NCBI RefSeq assembly: GCF_011007365.1
Contig: NZ_WFKM01000007.1
Span: forward strand, 1 to 64,000
Direction of reading: 5' to 3'
DNA length: 64,000 bases
From: Sphingobacterium sp. xlx-96
GTDB taxonomy: Bacteria > Bacteroidota > Bacteroidia > Sphingobacteriales > Sphingobacteriaceae
Both the position numbers and the translations under genes were made by a program. The notes beneath the pieces were generated by a model. That model worked only from the letters and a program-made list of their open reading frames with translations, was not told the DNA's origin and did not search any database. Below, one piece after another: positions 35,577-45,714 of this stretch; position 1 is the stretch's first letter; every line of letters starts with the position of its first letter.

Positions 35577-37235
35577 ATGAGTTTAAATCAGATTAAAAGC
35601 GCAGTTATCGCTGCATTGTTAATTTCCGTCTTTACATTTTCCTGTGCGTCGCGCAAAAATAAGAAAGCTAAAGATACAAAAGAGGTACAAACCGAGGTGT
35701 CTGTTGTACAAACACCAGCGGTCGTACAAAAGGAATCTCCTAAAAAAGATAATAAAGGAGCATTGGTTGCCAAATCTGTAGAAATGGCTCCAGTAGAGAA
35801 GAAAGAAGAATCGTTAGTTGTAGACTTACCCCCAGTAGCGCGCGAGTTCCGTGCCGCTTGGGTGGCAACAGTTGCTAACATCAATTGGCCTTCAAAGCGT
35901 AACCTTACCACCGAACAGCAAAAGCAAGAAGCAATTGCTTTATTGGATATTCTAAAACAAAATAATTTTAATGCTGTTATCTTTCAGGTTCGCCCGTCAT
36001 CGGACGCCTTGTATGAAAGTAAATTCGAACCGTGGTCATATTTCCTGACGGGAGAGATCGGTAAGCGCCCAGAGCCTTACTACGACCCATTAGATTTTTG
36101 GGTGCAAGAAGCGCACAAGCGTGGTCTTGAATTGCATGTATGGTTGAACCCATATCGTGCACATCACTCTAATGGTGGTGTGGTTACGTCGGAGTCTATG
36201 GTTAACAAGGCTTCAGATTACGTGGTACGTCTCAAAAACGGGATGTATTGGTTTGATCCTTCAGATCAACGTACACAAGATCACGCATCCCGTGTTGTTA
36301 ACGATATAGTAAAGCGTTACGATATTGATGGAGTGCATTTTGACGACTATTTTTACCCGTATGCAAGCTACAATGGTGGAAGCGATTTTCCAGACAGTAA
36401 GACTTGGAATGCGTATCGTAATTCAGGCGGGGATTTGTCTCGTGCTGATTGGAGAAGAAGCAATGTCAACCGTTTTATCCAAAGAATTTACACCGAAATT
36501 AAAGCAGAGAAAAACTTTGTTAAGTTTGGCTTAAGCCCGTTTGGTATATGGAAGCCGGGTTATCCATCAGGTGTGACAGGGTCTTCTCAATATGATGAGT
36601 TGTATGCGGATGCAAAGCTGTGGTTGAACGAAGGATGGATCGATTATTTTACGCCACAGCTTTATTGGCCAATAGACCCTCCAAAGCAAAGTTTTACAGC
36701 ACTGTTAAAATGGTGGCAGTCCGAGAATAAACACAATAGACATTTGTGGCCAGGGTTGAACACGGTAGAGGTAAGGGCAGCAGATAGAACAAGAGAAATT
36801 GTGAATCAGGTGGAGGTCGCTAGAGATATTGTCCCGAATAGTCCAGGGACTGTACACTGGAGTATAGCTGGCCTGACTAAAAATCCTACGATGTTGCCTG
36901 CATTGAAAAACGGCCCTTACAAAGAGAAGGCTTTAATTCCTAAGTCACCTTGGCTGAACGCAAATCCATTGTTAAAACCAAGCTTGTTATTAACAAACCA
37001 AAAAACAACAGTTTTTGCAAAATGGTTACATAAACAACCTGATCAAATCGCACATTGGGTGGTATATACACGCTACGGTGACATTTGGACTACCGACATC
37101 TTACATGCATCGCTTACTTCATTAGAATTACCAAAACAAAAGGATGGTAAGACACTGTATGACGTTGCGGTCCGCGCTGTAGACCGCTTGGGTAACGAAA
37201 GTGAATATATGGCGAAAAGTGTTCAGCACAACTAG
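35577..37235 (+). CDS. Family-10-like (GHL10/DUF187) glycosyl hydrolase lipoprotein, DigH-like
   Basis: Start 35577 is the first ATG; a TTG three codons earlier opens the frame. 552 residues with lipobox FSCAS near 20 and a Lys/Val-rich linker to ~80. The GHL10 domain (about 85-395) begins REFRAAWVATVANINWPSK and includes AVIFQVRPSSDALYESKFEPWS and DGVHFDDYFYPY, whose Asp pair is the probable active site. A C-terminal fibronectin-like part (about 455-550) ends the protein. The E. coli member DigH (YddW) cuts peptidoglycan strands stripped of peptides by amidases, which fits the neighbouring amidase gene. Confidence 0.85.
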   Translation: MSLNQIKSAVIAALLISVFTFSCASRKNKKAKDTKEVQTEVSVVQTPAVVQKESPKKDNKGALVAKSVEMAPVEKKEESLVVDLPPVAREFRAAWVATVANINWPSKRNLTTEQQKQEAIALLDILKQNNFNAVIFQVRPSSDALYESKFEPWSYFLTGEIGKRPEPYYDPLDFWVQEAHKRGLELHVWLNPYRAHHSNGGVVTSESMVNKASDYVVRLKNGMYWFDPSDQRTQDHASRVVNDIVKRYDIDGVHFDDYFYPYASYNGGSDFPDSKTWNAYRNSGGDLSRADWRRSNVNRFIQRIYTEIKAEKNFVKFGLSPFGIWKPGYPSGVTGSSQYDELYADAKLWLNEGWIDYFTPQLYWPIDPPKQSFTALLKWWQSENKHNRHLWPGLNTVEVRAADRTREIVNQVEVARDIVPNSPGTVHWSIAGLTKNPTMLPALKNGPYKEKALIPKSPWLNANPLLKPSLLLTNQKTTVFAKWLHKQPDQIAHWVVYTRYGDIWTTDILHASLTSLELPKQKDGKTLYDVAVRAVDRLGNESEYMAKSVQHN

Positions 37236-37258
37236 AAGTATCTTTTTATAGAGGGTAT

Positions 37259-37956
37259 ATGTATAGGAAAGCAGCTACTGTTATTGGAAATAGGCTGTTT
37301 TCTTTAACATTCCTGGGTTTGGTCTGTAGTAGCCTTACAGTATTAGCACAGACCAAACCTTATATTATGCAGCGTTCCATTCAATGGAATGTTGATAGAG
37401 AACGACATTCATTAGGGTACCTCCTAAAGCGACAGGGTATTCACCCTGATACTGCACTTATTGCACCACGTATAATCGTGGTGCATTCTACAGAAATGAG
37501 TGTCAATGCTACTTTTAAAAACTTCACTCCTGTCATTCTTCCTAGTAGGAAAGATCTTCAAGGAATAAGCGCTCTTAACATATATGCTCAAATTATTATA
37601 GGTCATGATGGAAGTATTTATCAATTATTGGGCAAAAGCCAGTTTGCACGACATATGTTAGGACTTAATTACTGCACTATGGGTATAGAAAATATTGGGG
37701 CATTCAAGAATCCATTGACTGCGAAGCAACTGCAGGCAATGCCAAACTTATTGCCTACCTCCGTAAGAAATATCCTGTCGAATATGTGATTGGACATGAC
37801 AAATACAAAGCATTTAATAAAACGTTGTGGTGGAAAGAAAGTAACCCAACGTATATAACCAAAAAGCGAGACCCCGTAGATATGTTTATGCATGCTATCC
37901 GCAAAAAATTGGGGCTTCCTGTCGAGCTTAAGATTATTCCGTTGCCATCGCAGTAA
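37259..37956 (+). pseudogene. N-acetylmuramoyl-L-alanine amidase gene, frameshifted
   Basis: ATG at 37259 opens a signal peptide (MYRKAATVIGNRLFSLTFLG...LAQ), then an Amidase_2 domain: zinc His in IIVVHSTEM, HDGSIYQLLG and MGIENIGAF. At GCAATGCC (about 37736-37743) one A is missing relative to the family; the ATG-started frame then stops at 37789, while the next frame continues NAKLIAYLRKKYPVEYVIGHDKYKAF, with the second zinc His, to a TAA at 37954-37956. Unless the base is a sequencing error, the enzyme lacks a metal ligand. Last gene of the nagA/DigH group. Confidence 0.85.
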
Positions 37957-38330
37957 TTTGGTGTCGGTGTTTAAAGAAGGTTTAATATTGTCACATTTGT
38001 CCTTGTCAGGACTGGACCTTCATTGTTTTTCATATTTTGTCTGTTTTATAAGGTATTCAAGAGCCACTTCGTGGGTTTGCTTGACCAAAAAAACGAAGCA
38101 AAAAAAGTCAAGGCTTGGGTATTGTTACGCTAAAAACAGTTCGAAGTCCGGAATGTATTTGAGTCGTTGCACCTCTTAAATCCATTCTCGTCGGACTTCT
38201 TCTGTTTTATTAACGCTACAACACCCTAGGCCGTTTATTTTTCACTCTATCCTAGCTAGACGTTTACTATATTAGCACAAGCAGGAATATTACTGACTTT
38301 ATGATCGTTCCTTTCACTATCCCCAAAAAT
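37957..38330. other. Intergenic stretch left of repeat copy 2
   Basis: No gene. Holds a low-complexity segment (38080-38120) with interleaved AAAAAA and GTCAAG strings, near TTGACCAAAAAAAC and AAAAAAGTCAAGG, forming a potential long stem of the dispersed intergenic type common in this group. Confidence 0.5.
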
Positions 38331-38578
38331 GGCCTTAGCTTATTTGGCAGCGAAAGTAGCTATGATGTTTGTAGCTTCATTCAGCTAGCAGTGGATCAGC
38401 AGATCCAAGTCATGAGGTGGCTTAAGAGTGGATGACCTAGGAGATGCGCTTTATAGCATAGCGTTACTGGAGCAACAAATAAGATACAGCCTTGATTTTT
38501 CTTAAGGTTTTGATCAAGCAAAACCTTATCACCCGCGCCGGTGACTTAGGCGCATAAAAAAACTTCTTTAAACAGATC
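38331..38578 (-). repeat. Dispersed intergenic element, copy 2 (inverted relative to copy 1)
   Basis: The reverse complement follows copy 1 from CAGATC (38573-38578) through an identical 89-bp core (38461-38549) to GGCCTTAGCTTATTT (38331-38345). The core is perfect; flanks diverge with substitutions and small gaps. The pair brackets nagA, the DigH-like gene and the amidase. Confidence 0.88.
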
Positions 38579-38632
38579 ACCCCAATACTCCTACTGACTA
38601 TAATTATAAAATCCGTATTAATAAAAAAATTA

Positions 38633-38640
38633 TAATTTTG
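38633..38640 (+). promoter_or_regulatory. Possible -7 element before the sigma gene
   Basis: TAATTTTG fits TAnnTTTG, 22 bp before the sigma factor start. No clear -33 TTG. Confidence 0.4.
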
Positions 38641-38661
38641 TTTCTTTAAACGTAAAGCAGC

Positions 38662-39252
38662 TTGGAAAAGGAAGAAACTGGTGAAGGCAAGTGGATTCCC
38701 CTTTTGATTGAGGGGGATAAGACAGCTTTTTCTAAGCTCTATGAATTACATTCGCCTACTTTACTGCATAAATTGAATCACTTGCTCCCTGACGAGGACA
38801 GTGTTTTAGAAATCCATCAGATAACATTTGTACGTTTATGGGATATTCGCCATAAGATACAGCGAGAACAGGGAGTTTGGCCGTTGTTGCACACTATTGC
38901 TCGCAATCTTGTTGTCGATTATTTCCGTAAATCTGCCACTAATGAGTCGGTTCGTAAAGCCTTATTGACACAGGCTACACTGTATTATGAAATGGAAGAC
39001 TCCAATGATGCAATAGAGCAAATGTCAGAAGCGCTTTCCACTGCAATTGACAAACTTTCTGACAAACGTAAGGAGATTTTTCTGTTCTGTAAATTTCAAG
39101 GCAAGAGTTATGAAGAAGCTGCAGCGGCCTACGGAGTATCCATCGGCACCGTAAAGGACCACATGGCCAAAGCGATGCGCTTTTTGAAAAGTGAACTGGG
39201 TGAAAAGCTATTTACCCTGTTAATTGTGCTTTTAGGTTTTTTCGACACGTAG
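38662..39252 (+). CDS. ECF RNA polymerase sigma factor (FecI-like)
   Basis: 196 residues. Region 2 spans about 10-85 (FSKLYELHSPTLLHKL...ITFVRLWDIR) and region 4 about 125-185 with SDKRKEIFLFCKFQGKSYEEAAAAYGVSIGTVKDHMAKAMRFLK. The C-terminus is hydrophobic (LFTLLIVLLGFFDT), common in Bacteroidota ECF factors. The only plausible start is TTG, no ATG being available before the sigma domain. The gene precedes a FecR gene and a SusC with an STN domain, the classic cell-surface signalling layout: substrate in the SusC channel releases the sigma factor, which drives the import operon. Confidence 0.9.
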   Translation: MEKEETGEGKWIPLLIEGDKTAFSKLYELHSPTLLHKLNHLLPDEDSVLEIHQITFVRLWDIRHKIQREQGVWPLLHTIARNLVVDYFRKSATNESVRKALLTQATLYYEMEDSNDAIEQMSEALSTAIDKLSDKRKEIFLFCKFQGKSYEEAAAAYGVSIGTVKDHMAKAMRFLKSELGEKLFTLLIVLLGFFDT

Positions 39253-39420
39253 TATCTCCCTCAATCCCTTTGTCGTCCATCCAGTAAGCCTACTCGTTTA
39301 TAAGAGATGGCATTTATTTGATTTTTTTCTAAAAAAAATATTTTTTAGAGCATAGACTTTGCTACCGCTCTCCGTATATAGATAAATAGCCGAAGAGCGC
39401 AGCACTAAAGAACTAAAGTT

Positions 39421-40602
39421 ATGTACGATAAGAAACATGTTTTTGAACAGTACTTAGCGGGGAAATGTACCCCGGAGCAGGCTGCTTGGTTGGTTTCTAC
39501 ATTTTCGGAAGAGACTTTTCGTGCGGAGTTAGAAAACTATATCGACGAAGTGTTCGAAGCCGAGCTGCAGAATGCAGATCAGATTGAAGATTTATATATA
39601 CAGTCTCGAGATCAATATCCGATTGTAGAATCTCTGATCTTTGGCGAGAACCAGAATCGTAAAGTTCGTTCTTTGGCAACATACTGGCGTTGGGTAGCGG
39701 CGGCTGCTGCATTATTAATATTCTACATCGGTTACAAACGGATAGCGATGGAATCATTACCTGCTACCGATAAGGTGGAGCTAGCGTCGAAGACAGAACA
39801 AAAGTCGCAAGCATCAGACGGTGTAATCTTGACATTGCCGAACGGAGAAGTTATCGAACTTTCTGACGACACAGAATCTCGGTACGCGAGTGCAGAGGAA
39901 CAAGAAGGCAACTCCTTCTTTGAAATAAAGAAACTGCATGAAGCGAACGAGCCAATGATCCAAGAGGTGTATGTTCCTGCAGGTAAGATAGGTGCTTTAT
40001 TGTTGACTGATGGTACCAAAGTATGGCTTAATGCTGGATCGAAGTTGACCTATGATGTTAATTTTATTGGGGGTGTACGTAAAGTAGATTTAGAAGGAGA
40101 GGCCTATTTTGAAGTTGCAAAAGACAAGAAAAAGCCATTTGTGGTTGCCTCTAGCGATCAACGTATTCGGGTATTGGGAACTCATTTTAATGTGAAAGCC
40201 TATAAGGAAAACAGAACGACAACCACCTTAATGGAGGGGAGTGTAGAAATCGCTACGAACGAACGAGCTCGGATGTTAAAACCTGGAGAAAGTAGTATAG
40301 TGTCTTGGGGAGGTGCGGATATCAAGGTCGGACCAGCAAATATGCAAAACGTAAATGCTTGGAGAAACAAAGAATTTGCTTTTTATGATGCTAATTTGGA
40401 TCAGATTGGTCGTGAGCTTTCGAGATGGTATGGGGTAGAAGTACAGGTTGTTGGAAGAGCGTTAGGTTTTGGCTTTACAGGCGTCATTTCTAAAGAAAGG
40501 AGCTTAGAAGAGGTACTGGAAATATTGAACAGAACAGGACAGATTCGATATCATATTATTCCTATAGGAATAGGAGAAAGGAGGGTAGTATTGATGATTT
40601 AA
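39421..40602 (+). CDS. FecR family anti-sigma factor
   Basis: 393 residues. A cytoplasmic sigma-binding part (1-85), one transmembrane helix at about 89-107 (YWRWVAAAAALLIFYIGYK), then the periplasmic FecR domain (VYVPAGKIGALLLTDGTKVWLNAGSKLTYDVNF...LEGEAYFEVAKDKKKPFVV) and a C-terminal DUF4974-type secretin-like domain (NMQNVNAWRNKEFAFYDANLDQIGRELSRWYGVEV). It links the sigma factor to the STN domain of the adjacent SusC. 168 bp separate it from the sigma gene. Confidence 0.93.
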   Translation: MYDKKHVFEQYLAGKCTPEQAAWLVSTFSEETFRAELENYIDEVFEAELQNADQIEDLYIQSRDQYPIVESLIFGENQNRKVRSLATYWRWVAAAAALLIFYIGYKRIAMESLPATDKVELASKTEQKSQASDGVILTLPNGEVIELSDDTESRYASAEEQEGNSFFEIKKLHEANEPMIQEVYVPAGKIGALLLTDGTKVWLNAGSKLTYDVNFIGGVRKVDLEGEAYFEVAKDKKKPFVVASSDQRIRVLGTHFNVKAYKENRTTTTLMEGSVEIATNERARMLKPGESSIVSWGGADIKVGPANMQNVNAWRNKEFAFYDANLDQIGRELSRWYGVEVQVVGRALGFGFTGVISKERSLEEVLEILNRTGQIRYHIIPIGIGERRVVLMI

Positions 40603-40690
40603 TTGTACTTGATAACCTAATATAACTAACCACTGCTTTGATGGGAATAGGCAGTATACCGTAAATATTGAACTAATAAATTATTACTAA

Positions 40691-43600
40691 ATGAACTTAT
40701 TTAATGCCAGGGCATTTCTGAATAGAAAGGTTCTGGGTAAACGTACTGCAATTGTATTAGTTGCATTGGCTTGTGCACAGCTGAGTATGGCTGCTTTCGC
40801 ACAGCGTGTTACCATTAAGAGAAAAGGCATGACACTTTCTCAGGTATTTAACGAGATAAAAAAGCAGAGTAATTCTGATTTTTTCTACAATGAATCATTG
40901 GTCCGATCGAATACTGTTGTCGATGTAGATATGCAGAATGTTACTGTCAGGGAGGTTTTGGACCATGTATTGAAGAATCAGCCATTACAGTACAGTATAG
41001 ATAATAAGACTATTGTCATTACTCCTCGTGTTGAATCCATAAAGCAGCAGAGAGTACAAGTTCGAGGACGAGTAATGGATAATATGGGTAAGCCATTGGC
41101 TGGCGTAACCATAATTCAAAAAGACAATGCTAAGAATGTTGTGGGGAGCGACGCCGATGGAACCTTTACTATTACAGTGCCAAATACAAAAGTATCCTTG
41201 CAGTTCAAGAGTATGGCTTTTGAACCCTTGCAGGTGGCACTACATAATAAAACCTGGATAGAAGTGCGTTTGACTCCTGTTGAAAATCAATTGGAGGATG
41301 TCGTCGTTACAGGTTACCAAAATTTACAAAAAAGATCGTTGACAGGTTCGGTTGCTACGGTCAATATGGAGCAGTTGGAGACCATCTTCCAACCGAATAT
41401 AGACAAGTTATTACAAGGTCAGGTACCGGGATTAACCGTGATGAGTACTTCAGGAGCTCCGGGAGCCATGCCGCAGATCCGTATCCGGGGTACAGCGACT
41501 TTGAGTGGAAATGCCCAGCCACTATGGGTTGTTGATGGTATTATCTTGGACGACGCGGTGAATGTATCGGTAGATGATATCATGACCAACCGTAACCTTA
41601 TTGCTTCGGGTATTGGAGGGGTCAATGTAGAAGATATAGAAAGTATCAACGTATTAAAAGATGCGGCAGCGACTGCTATCTATGGTACTCGAGCAGCTAA
41701 TGGTGTGATTGTTATTACATCAAAAAAAGGTAAAGCTGGAAAAACGAGAATTAACTTTACGAGTAACGCTTCAGTTGGTGAAAGGCCTCGCATTGAGGAT
41801 GCGTACATGATGAACTCGAAAGATAGAATCGATGTGAATCGAGAGATGATCCGTCGTGGGGTGTTTGGAGCGACTTCGCCACGACCAGGTGAATATAATA
41901 CGGTATCAGATTTTGAACGTTATTTTATCGATGTGACAGACAAACGTATGACTTGGGACGAGTTTAATCGAAAGGTTAATCATTTAGAAACGGTGAATAC
42001 AGACTGGTTTCAGCATTTGTTCCGAAATTCCTTTTCAAATCGTCAGGCTGTAAATATTTCTGGTGGTGATGAGAAGACAACTTTTTATGTATCAGGAAGC
42101 TATTTAGACGATCAGGCTACTGCAAAAGATGTGGCTCAAAAGACGTATACGGGGGCCGTGAAAGTCTATACTCATATTTTTAATAAGCTAAGGCTTGGAG
42201 CTATAATTGATTTTAATGCTCGTGAGAATAATAGTTTTTTTGCAGTGGATTCTAAGGAAAACCCGTATGAGTATGCAATTTATACAACGAGGGCGATGCC
42301 TGCTTATCGTGAAGATGGCTCTTTTAACCCTTTTTATCTGTATGGCGTTGAATATAACTTTTTGGAAAACAGAGATAAAGGCTGGAGAGATTCCAGAAAC
42401 TTTAGTGTCAAAGGAAATCTTGATTTGGAATATCGCATTTTAAAGGATTTGACATTTAGCTCTTTGTTCTCTTATACTAAGCAAAGTACCACAGATGTGG
42501 ACATTGCTTTGGATGATAGTTATTTTGTCCGTAATGAGAAAAGAGCTAATAGAGAAATTGTTGATGGGGCTTATGTCTATCCTTGGAAAGATGGTGGGTA
42601 TAGAAATGATAGAAATACTTATAATGGATCTATTACTTTCAGAAATCAGCTAATATACAATCCTGTTTTCGATCAGGTTCATTACTTGAATGTGATGGCG
42701 GGGCAGGAGGTAAGAAAGAGTAAGACGAATAGCACAGGTACAGAACTGTATGGATACTCCCATTCAAGAGGGCATCAATTGGTACCTCAGTTCGACTTTA
42801 TTAAGAAGAGAACTATGCCCTATTGGAGAGAAGACTTGAGCGAAAGCGCTAATTTATCTTATTTTGGAGCGGTGAACTATACTTATGATAATCGGTATAC
42901 ATTGAGCTTTAACATGAGAACAGAGGGGTCCAATCGTTTTGGCTTGAAAACAAATGAACTTTTCCAGCCACTTTGGGCATTAGGAGCCAATTATCAGATG
43001 AAGCAAGAGCAGTTTTTAAAAGATATAAGTTGGGTATCCTATCTGACTCTTCGAGGGTCTTATGGTAGCCAAGGAAACGTTGCCAGTCAAGCTTACTCTG
43101 ATTTGATAACCAGAATAGGTCTGGTAGACCCAATAAACCCATCAAACTATTTGATTATCGATGCCCCTAAAAACCCGAACTTAAAATGGGAACAAACATA
43201 CACCGGTAATGTCGCTTTAGAAATGGGTTTTTTTAAGCGTAGGCTAATGGCTAATGTGGAATGGTATCATAAAAAGGCTGTAGATTTGCTCGGTAGCCGT
43301 CAAGTTTCTCAAGTGACGGGATTTAATCAGGTTCAAGTAAACTGGGCCTCAATGTTGAATCAGGGGTGGGAGTTCTCTTTGAATACGATAAACATAGATA
43401 CGAAAGATTTTCGTTGGACTACTAACGTAAACTTTGGTTTTAATAAAAATAAGGTAATCGATATCTACTCAAAACCGACTGTCAGTAATATGACAAATCC
43501 ACGACGCTCAAACTACAATGCAACAGCAAAGATTGACCTTCCAATTGATGGTCTTTGGTCCTATCGTTTTGCTGGGTTAAACGAGGAAGGAAGAGCTACT

Positions 43601-44245
43601 TTTTATACTAATAAAGAAGGCGAAACGGTGTTAAGTGGTATGATGAATACAGATGGTTTGGCCTATTCCGGGGTTATAAACCCGACTTCTCAAGTAGGAT
43701 TTACCAATACGATATCCTATAAGAGAGTGACATTGTCTGCCTTGTTTGTAGGAAGTTTTGGAAATGTGATGCGTTTGCGAAACTTATCAGAGGGATCATT
43801 TTTTAGATTCCCTGATCCTACGCAAAATATGTCTAAGGAATGGGTCAATCGCTGGCAACAGCCAGGTGATGAGTTAAAAACCAATGTGCCTGTTTTAGAA
43901 ACAAAACAAGAGACGCAATTAACATTAAATCCTGGTAATGGATCTATGTATGATAATTCAGATTTGCGTACTGTTTCTGGTGACTTTGTCCGTTTTCAAA
44001 ACCTTTCTGTAAGTTACGATTACTTTACACCACGCTTGCGCGCAATAGGTATTCAAAACATTAGATTATCGTTGCAAGGTAATAATCTTTATGTATGGAA
44101 AGATAAAGCCTTAAAAGGACAGGATCCAGAGTCCCAAGGGGCACCTATGGCTTATAGAGATGGTCGTTCTGCTGCTATCAATTTTGGAAATACGTTCCTT
44201 CCTGTTCCGCGTTCATATTCACTGTCTCTTTCTGTTCAATTTTAA
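40691..44245 (+). CDS. SusC/RagA outer membrane transporter with STN signalling domain
   Basis: 1184 residues. After a signal peptide ending near Ala37, an STN domain (about 45-112, VTIKRKGMTLSQVFNEIKKQSNSDFFYNE...) receives FecR; a carboxypeptidase-regulatory-like domain (about 125-210) and the TonB plug follow (LQKRSLTGSVATVNMEQLE...IRIRGTATLSGNAQPLWVVDGIILDD), then a ~850-residue beta-barrel ending in a C-terminal aromatic (SVQF). With the SusD lipoprotein 13 bp on it forms a lidded importer of oligosaccharides or peptides. The thioredoxin and metallohydrolase-like partners hint at peptide rather than glycan import, without proof. Confidence 0.93.
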   Translation: MNLFNARAFLNRKVLGKRTAIVLVALACAQLSMAAFAQRVTIKRKGMTLSQVFNEIKKQSNSDFFYNESLVRSNTVVDVDMQNVTVREVLDHVLKNQPLQYSIDNKTIVITPRVESIKQQRVQVRGRVMDNMGKPLAGVTIIQKDNAKNVVGSDADGTFTITVPNTKVSLQFKSMAFEPLQVALHNKTWIEVRLTPVENQLEDVVVTGYQNLQKRSLTGSVATVNMEQLETIFQPNIDKLLQGQVPGLTVMSTSGAPGAMPQIRIRGTATLSGNAQPLWVVDGIILDDAVNVSVDDIMTNRNLIASGIGGVNVEDIESINVLKDAAATAIYGTRAANGVIVITSKKGKAGKTRINFTSNASVGERPRIEDAYMMNSKDRIDVNREMIRRGVFGATSPRPGEYNTVSDFERYFIDVTDKRMTWDEFNRKVNHLETVNTDWFQHLFRNSFSNRQAVNISGGDEKTTFYVSGSYLDDQATAKDVAQKTYTGAVKVYTHIFNKLRLGAIIDFNARENNSFFAVDSKENPYEYAIYTTRAMPAYREDGSFNPFYLYGVEYNFLENRDKGWRDSRNFSVKGNLDLEYRILKDLTFSSLFSYTKQSTTDVDIALDDSYFVRNEKRANREIVDGAYVYPWKDGGYRNDRNTYNGSITFRNQLIYNPVFDQVHYLNVMAGQEVRKSKTNSTGTELYGYSHSRGHQLVPQFDFIKKRTMPYWREDLSESANLSYFGAVNYTYDNRYTLSFNMRTEGSNRFGLKTNELFQPLWALGANYQMKQEQFLKDISWVSYLTLRGSYGSQGNVASQAYSDLITRIGLVDPINPSNYLIIDAPKNPNLKWEQTYTGNVALEMGFFKRRLMANVEWYHKKAVDLLGSRQVSQVTGFNQVQVNWASMLNQGWEFSLNTINIDTKDFRWTTNVNFGFNKNKVIDIYSKPTVSNMTNPRRSNYNATAKIDLPIDGLWSYRFAGLNEEGRATFYTNKEGETVLSGMMNTDGLAYSGVINPTSQVGFTNTISYKRVTLSALFVGSFGNVMRLRNLSEGSFFRFPDPTQNMSKEWVNRWQQPGDELKTNVPVLETKQETQLTLNPGNGSMYDNSDLRTVSGDFVRFQNLSVSYDYFTPRLRAIGIQNIRLSLQGNNLYVWKDKALKGQDPESQGAPMAYRDGRSAAINFGNTFLPVPRSYSLSLSVQF

Positions 44246-44258
44246 ATTTTAAGAAGTG

Positions 44259-45713
44259 ATGAAAATATTTTTTAAGTATAGTTTACTTTGTTTAGTGTTG
44301 TCGTTCTTTACAGGGTGTAACGACATGCTGAGTGTTAAGCCTGTAAATAGCATGATTCCAAAGAGTTTGGAGGATTTTGAAGCGGTGTTGCTAGGTGGAT
44401 ATCCACGATCTGATTTTTTTGTGAATACAGAGATGCTAACCGATAATGTGTATGTAAATCTGAATACAGATGCTTTGCTTAGCAGAGATCGAGAGCTTTG
44501 GTATACCTTTGCGCCCTCGATGCTACAGCCTGGAGTTCTATCCGATCCTTATTGGGGACAGCTGTATAAAAGTATTTACTATGCAAATACCGTTTTAAGC
44601 TACCTTGAAGATTACGACTTTGAAGAGAGGGAAAGGAGTCTTTACGAGCAGATAAAGGGTGAGGCATATGGTCTTCGTGCCTTTGCTTATTTTTATTTAA
44701 TTAATCTATACGCGGATGTTTATAGTCCTGAAAATTTAGACTTGCCGGGTGTACCTCTGTCTCTTGATGCGAGTGATGTCACAGAGACCTCTTCTAATAA
44801 CACACGTGCGAGTATTGAGTCTGTATGGAATCAGATTGTACTTGATCTAGAGAAAGCCAGTGGACTATTGTTAGGTAAACGTATTTCTGATCGGTACAGG
44901 TTTTCATACAGTACAATACAGTTGTTGCGCTCTCGGGTTGCGTTATTTATGGGAAAACATGATGATGCCGTCAAATACTCGACTGAGGTGATAAGCAGCT
45001 ATCCATTAGCAGATTTGAGCGAGATGGAAGGATTAATCACTAATGGTGTGGGTGAAGCTTTGAATTATAAATTTGGATTTGTTGATACGAAAGCTAATAG
45101 TGAGTTGCTGTTTTTTACAGCGGGCAAGGCCAATATGAACCCTTACTATTTTTCCACAGGACCTATTAAGCCTGCTGTGGAATTATTAAACTTAACTAAA
45201 CGGTATGGAGAAATGACAGACTACCGCCAACTTGTTTATGATTCTTTTCAAGAAGAGGGGACTTCGCAAGCTCTTAAAGCGGGTAAGACTGTCTACAAGA
45301 TGTATGCTTCTCAAGACTTATTATGTTATTACGTTGGGTTTAAAGCATCAGAGGCTTATTTAATCCGTGCTGAAGCTAATGCTCGATTGGATAAGACAGA
45401 TTTGGCGTTAGCGGATATCAACAAAATATTAAAAAGTAGGATGCGTAAGAACTTTTTGGTTGAATTAAAGTCTCAAGATTTTGCGCAGCGCGAGGACGTG
45501 ATTAAACGTGTGTTGGAAGAAAGGCGCTTGGAGCTAGCATTTGATGGAGGTCTTCGTTTCATGGATTTGAGACGTTTAGGTAAACCAAAAATTGAACACA
45601 TTTATAAGGATGCGTTAGTTTATACTCTGGAGAAGAATGATCCACGGTATATCTTACAGATTCCGCCTTCGGAAACAGAAAATAGTCCAGAAATGCCTAA
45701 AAACCCGAGATAA
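44259..45713 (+). CDS. SusD/RagB family substrate-binding lipoprotein
   Basis: 484 residues from the ATG at 44259; a GTG three bases earlier also opens the frame. Lipobox FFTGC near residue 20. SusD features are AYGLRAFAYFYLINLYADVY, YLIRAEANARL and the C-terminal block RVLEERRLELAFDGGLRFMDLRRLG. It caps the SusC barrel at the cell surface and binds substrate. It starts 13 bp after SusC, and the next lipoprotein gene starts one base after its stop, so the three are cotranslated as an operon. Confidence 0.93.
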   Translation: MKIFFKYSLLCLVLSFFTGCNDMLSVKPVNSMIPKSLEDFEAVLLGGYPRSDFFVNTEMLTDNVYVNLNTDALLSRDRELWYTFAPSMLQPGVLSDPYWGQLYKSIYYANTVLSYLEDYDFEERERSLYEQIKGEAYGLRAFAYFYLINLYADVYSPENLDLPGVPLSLDASDVTETSSNNTRASIESVWNQIVLDLEKASGLLLGKRISDRYRFSYSTIQLLRSRVALFMGKHDDAVKYSTEVISSYPLADLSEMEGLITNGVGEALNYKFGFVDTKANSELLFFTAGKANMNPYYFSTGPIKPAVELLNLTKRYGEMTDYRQLVYDSFQEEGTSQALKAGKTVYKMYASQDLLCYYVGFKASEAYLIRAEANARLDKTDLALADINKILKSRMRKNFLVELKSQDFAQREDVIKRVLEERRLELAFDGGLRFMDLRRLGKPKIEHIYKDALVYTLEKNDPRYILQIPPSETENSPEMPKNPR

Positions 45714-45714
45714 A

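Noticed and set aside
38662..39252. Missing start codon as evidence of a broken sigma gene
   Set aside because: A TTG start with a complete region 2 and 4 is acceptable, and the locus downstream is intact.
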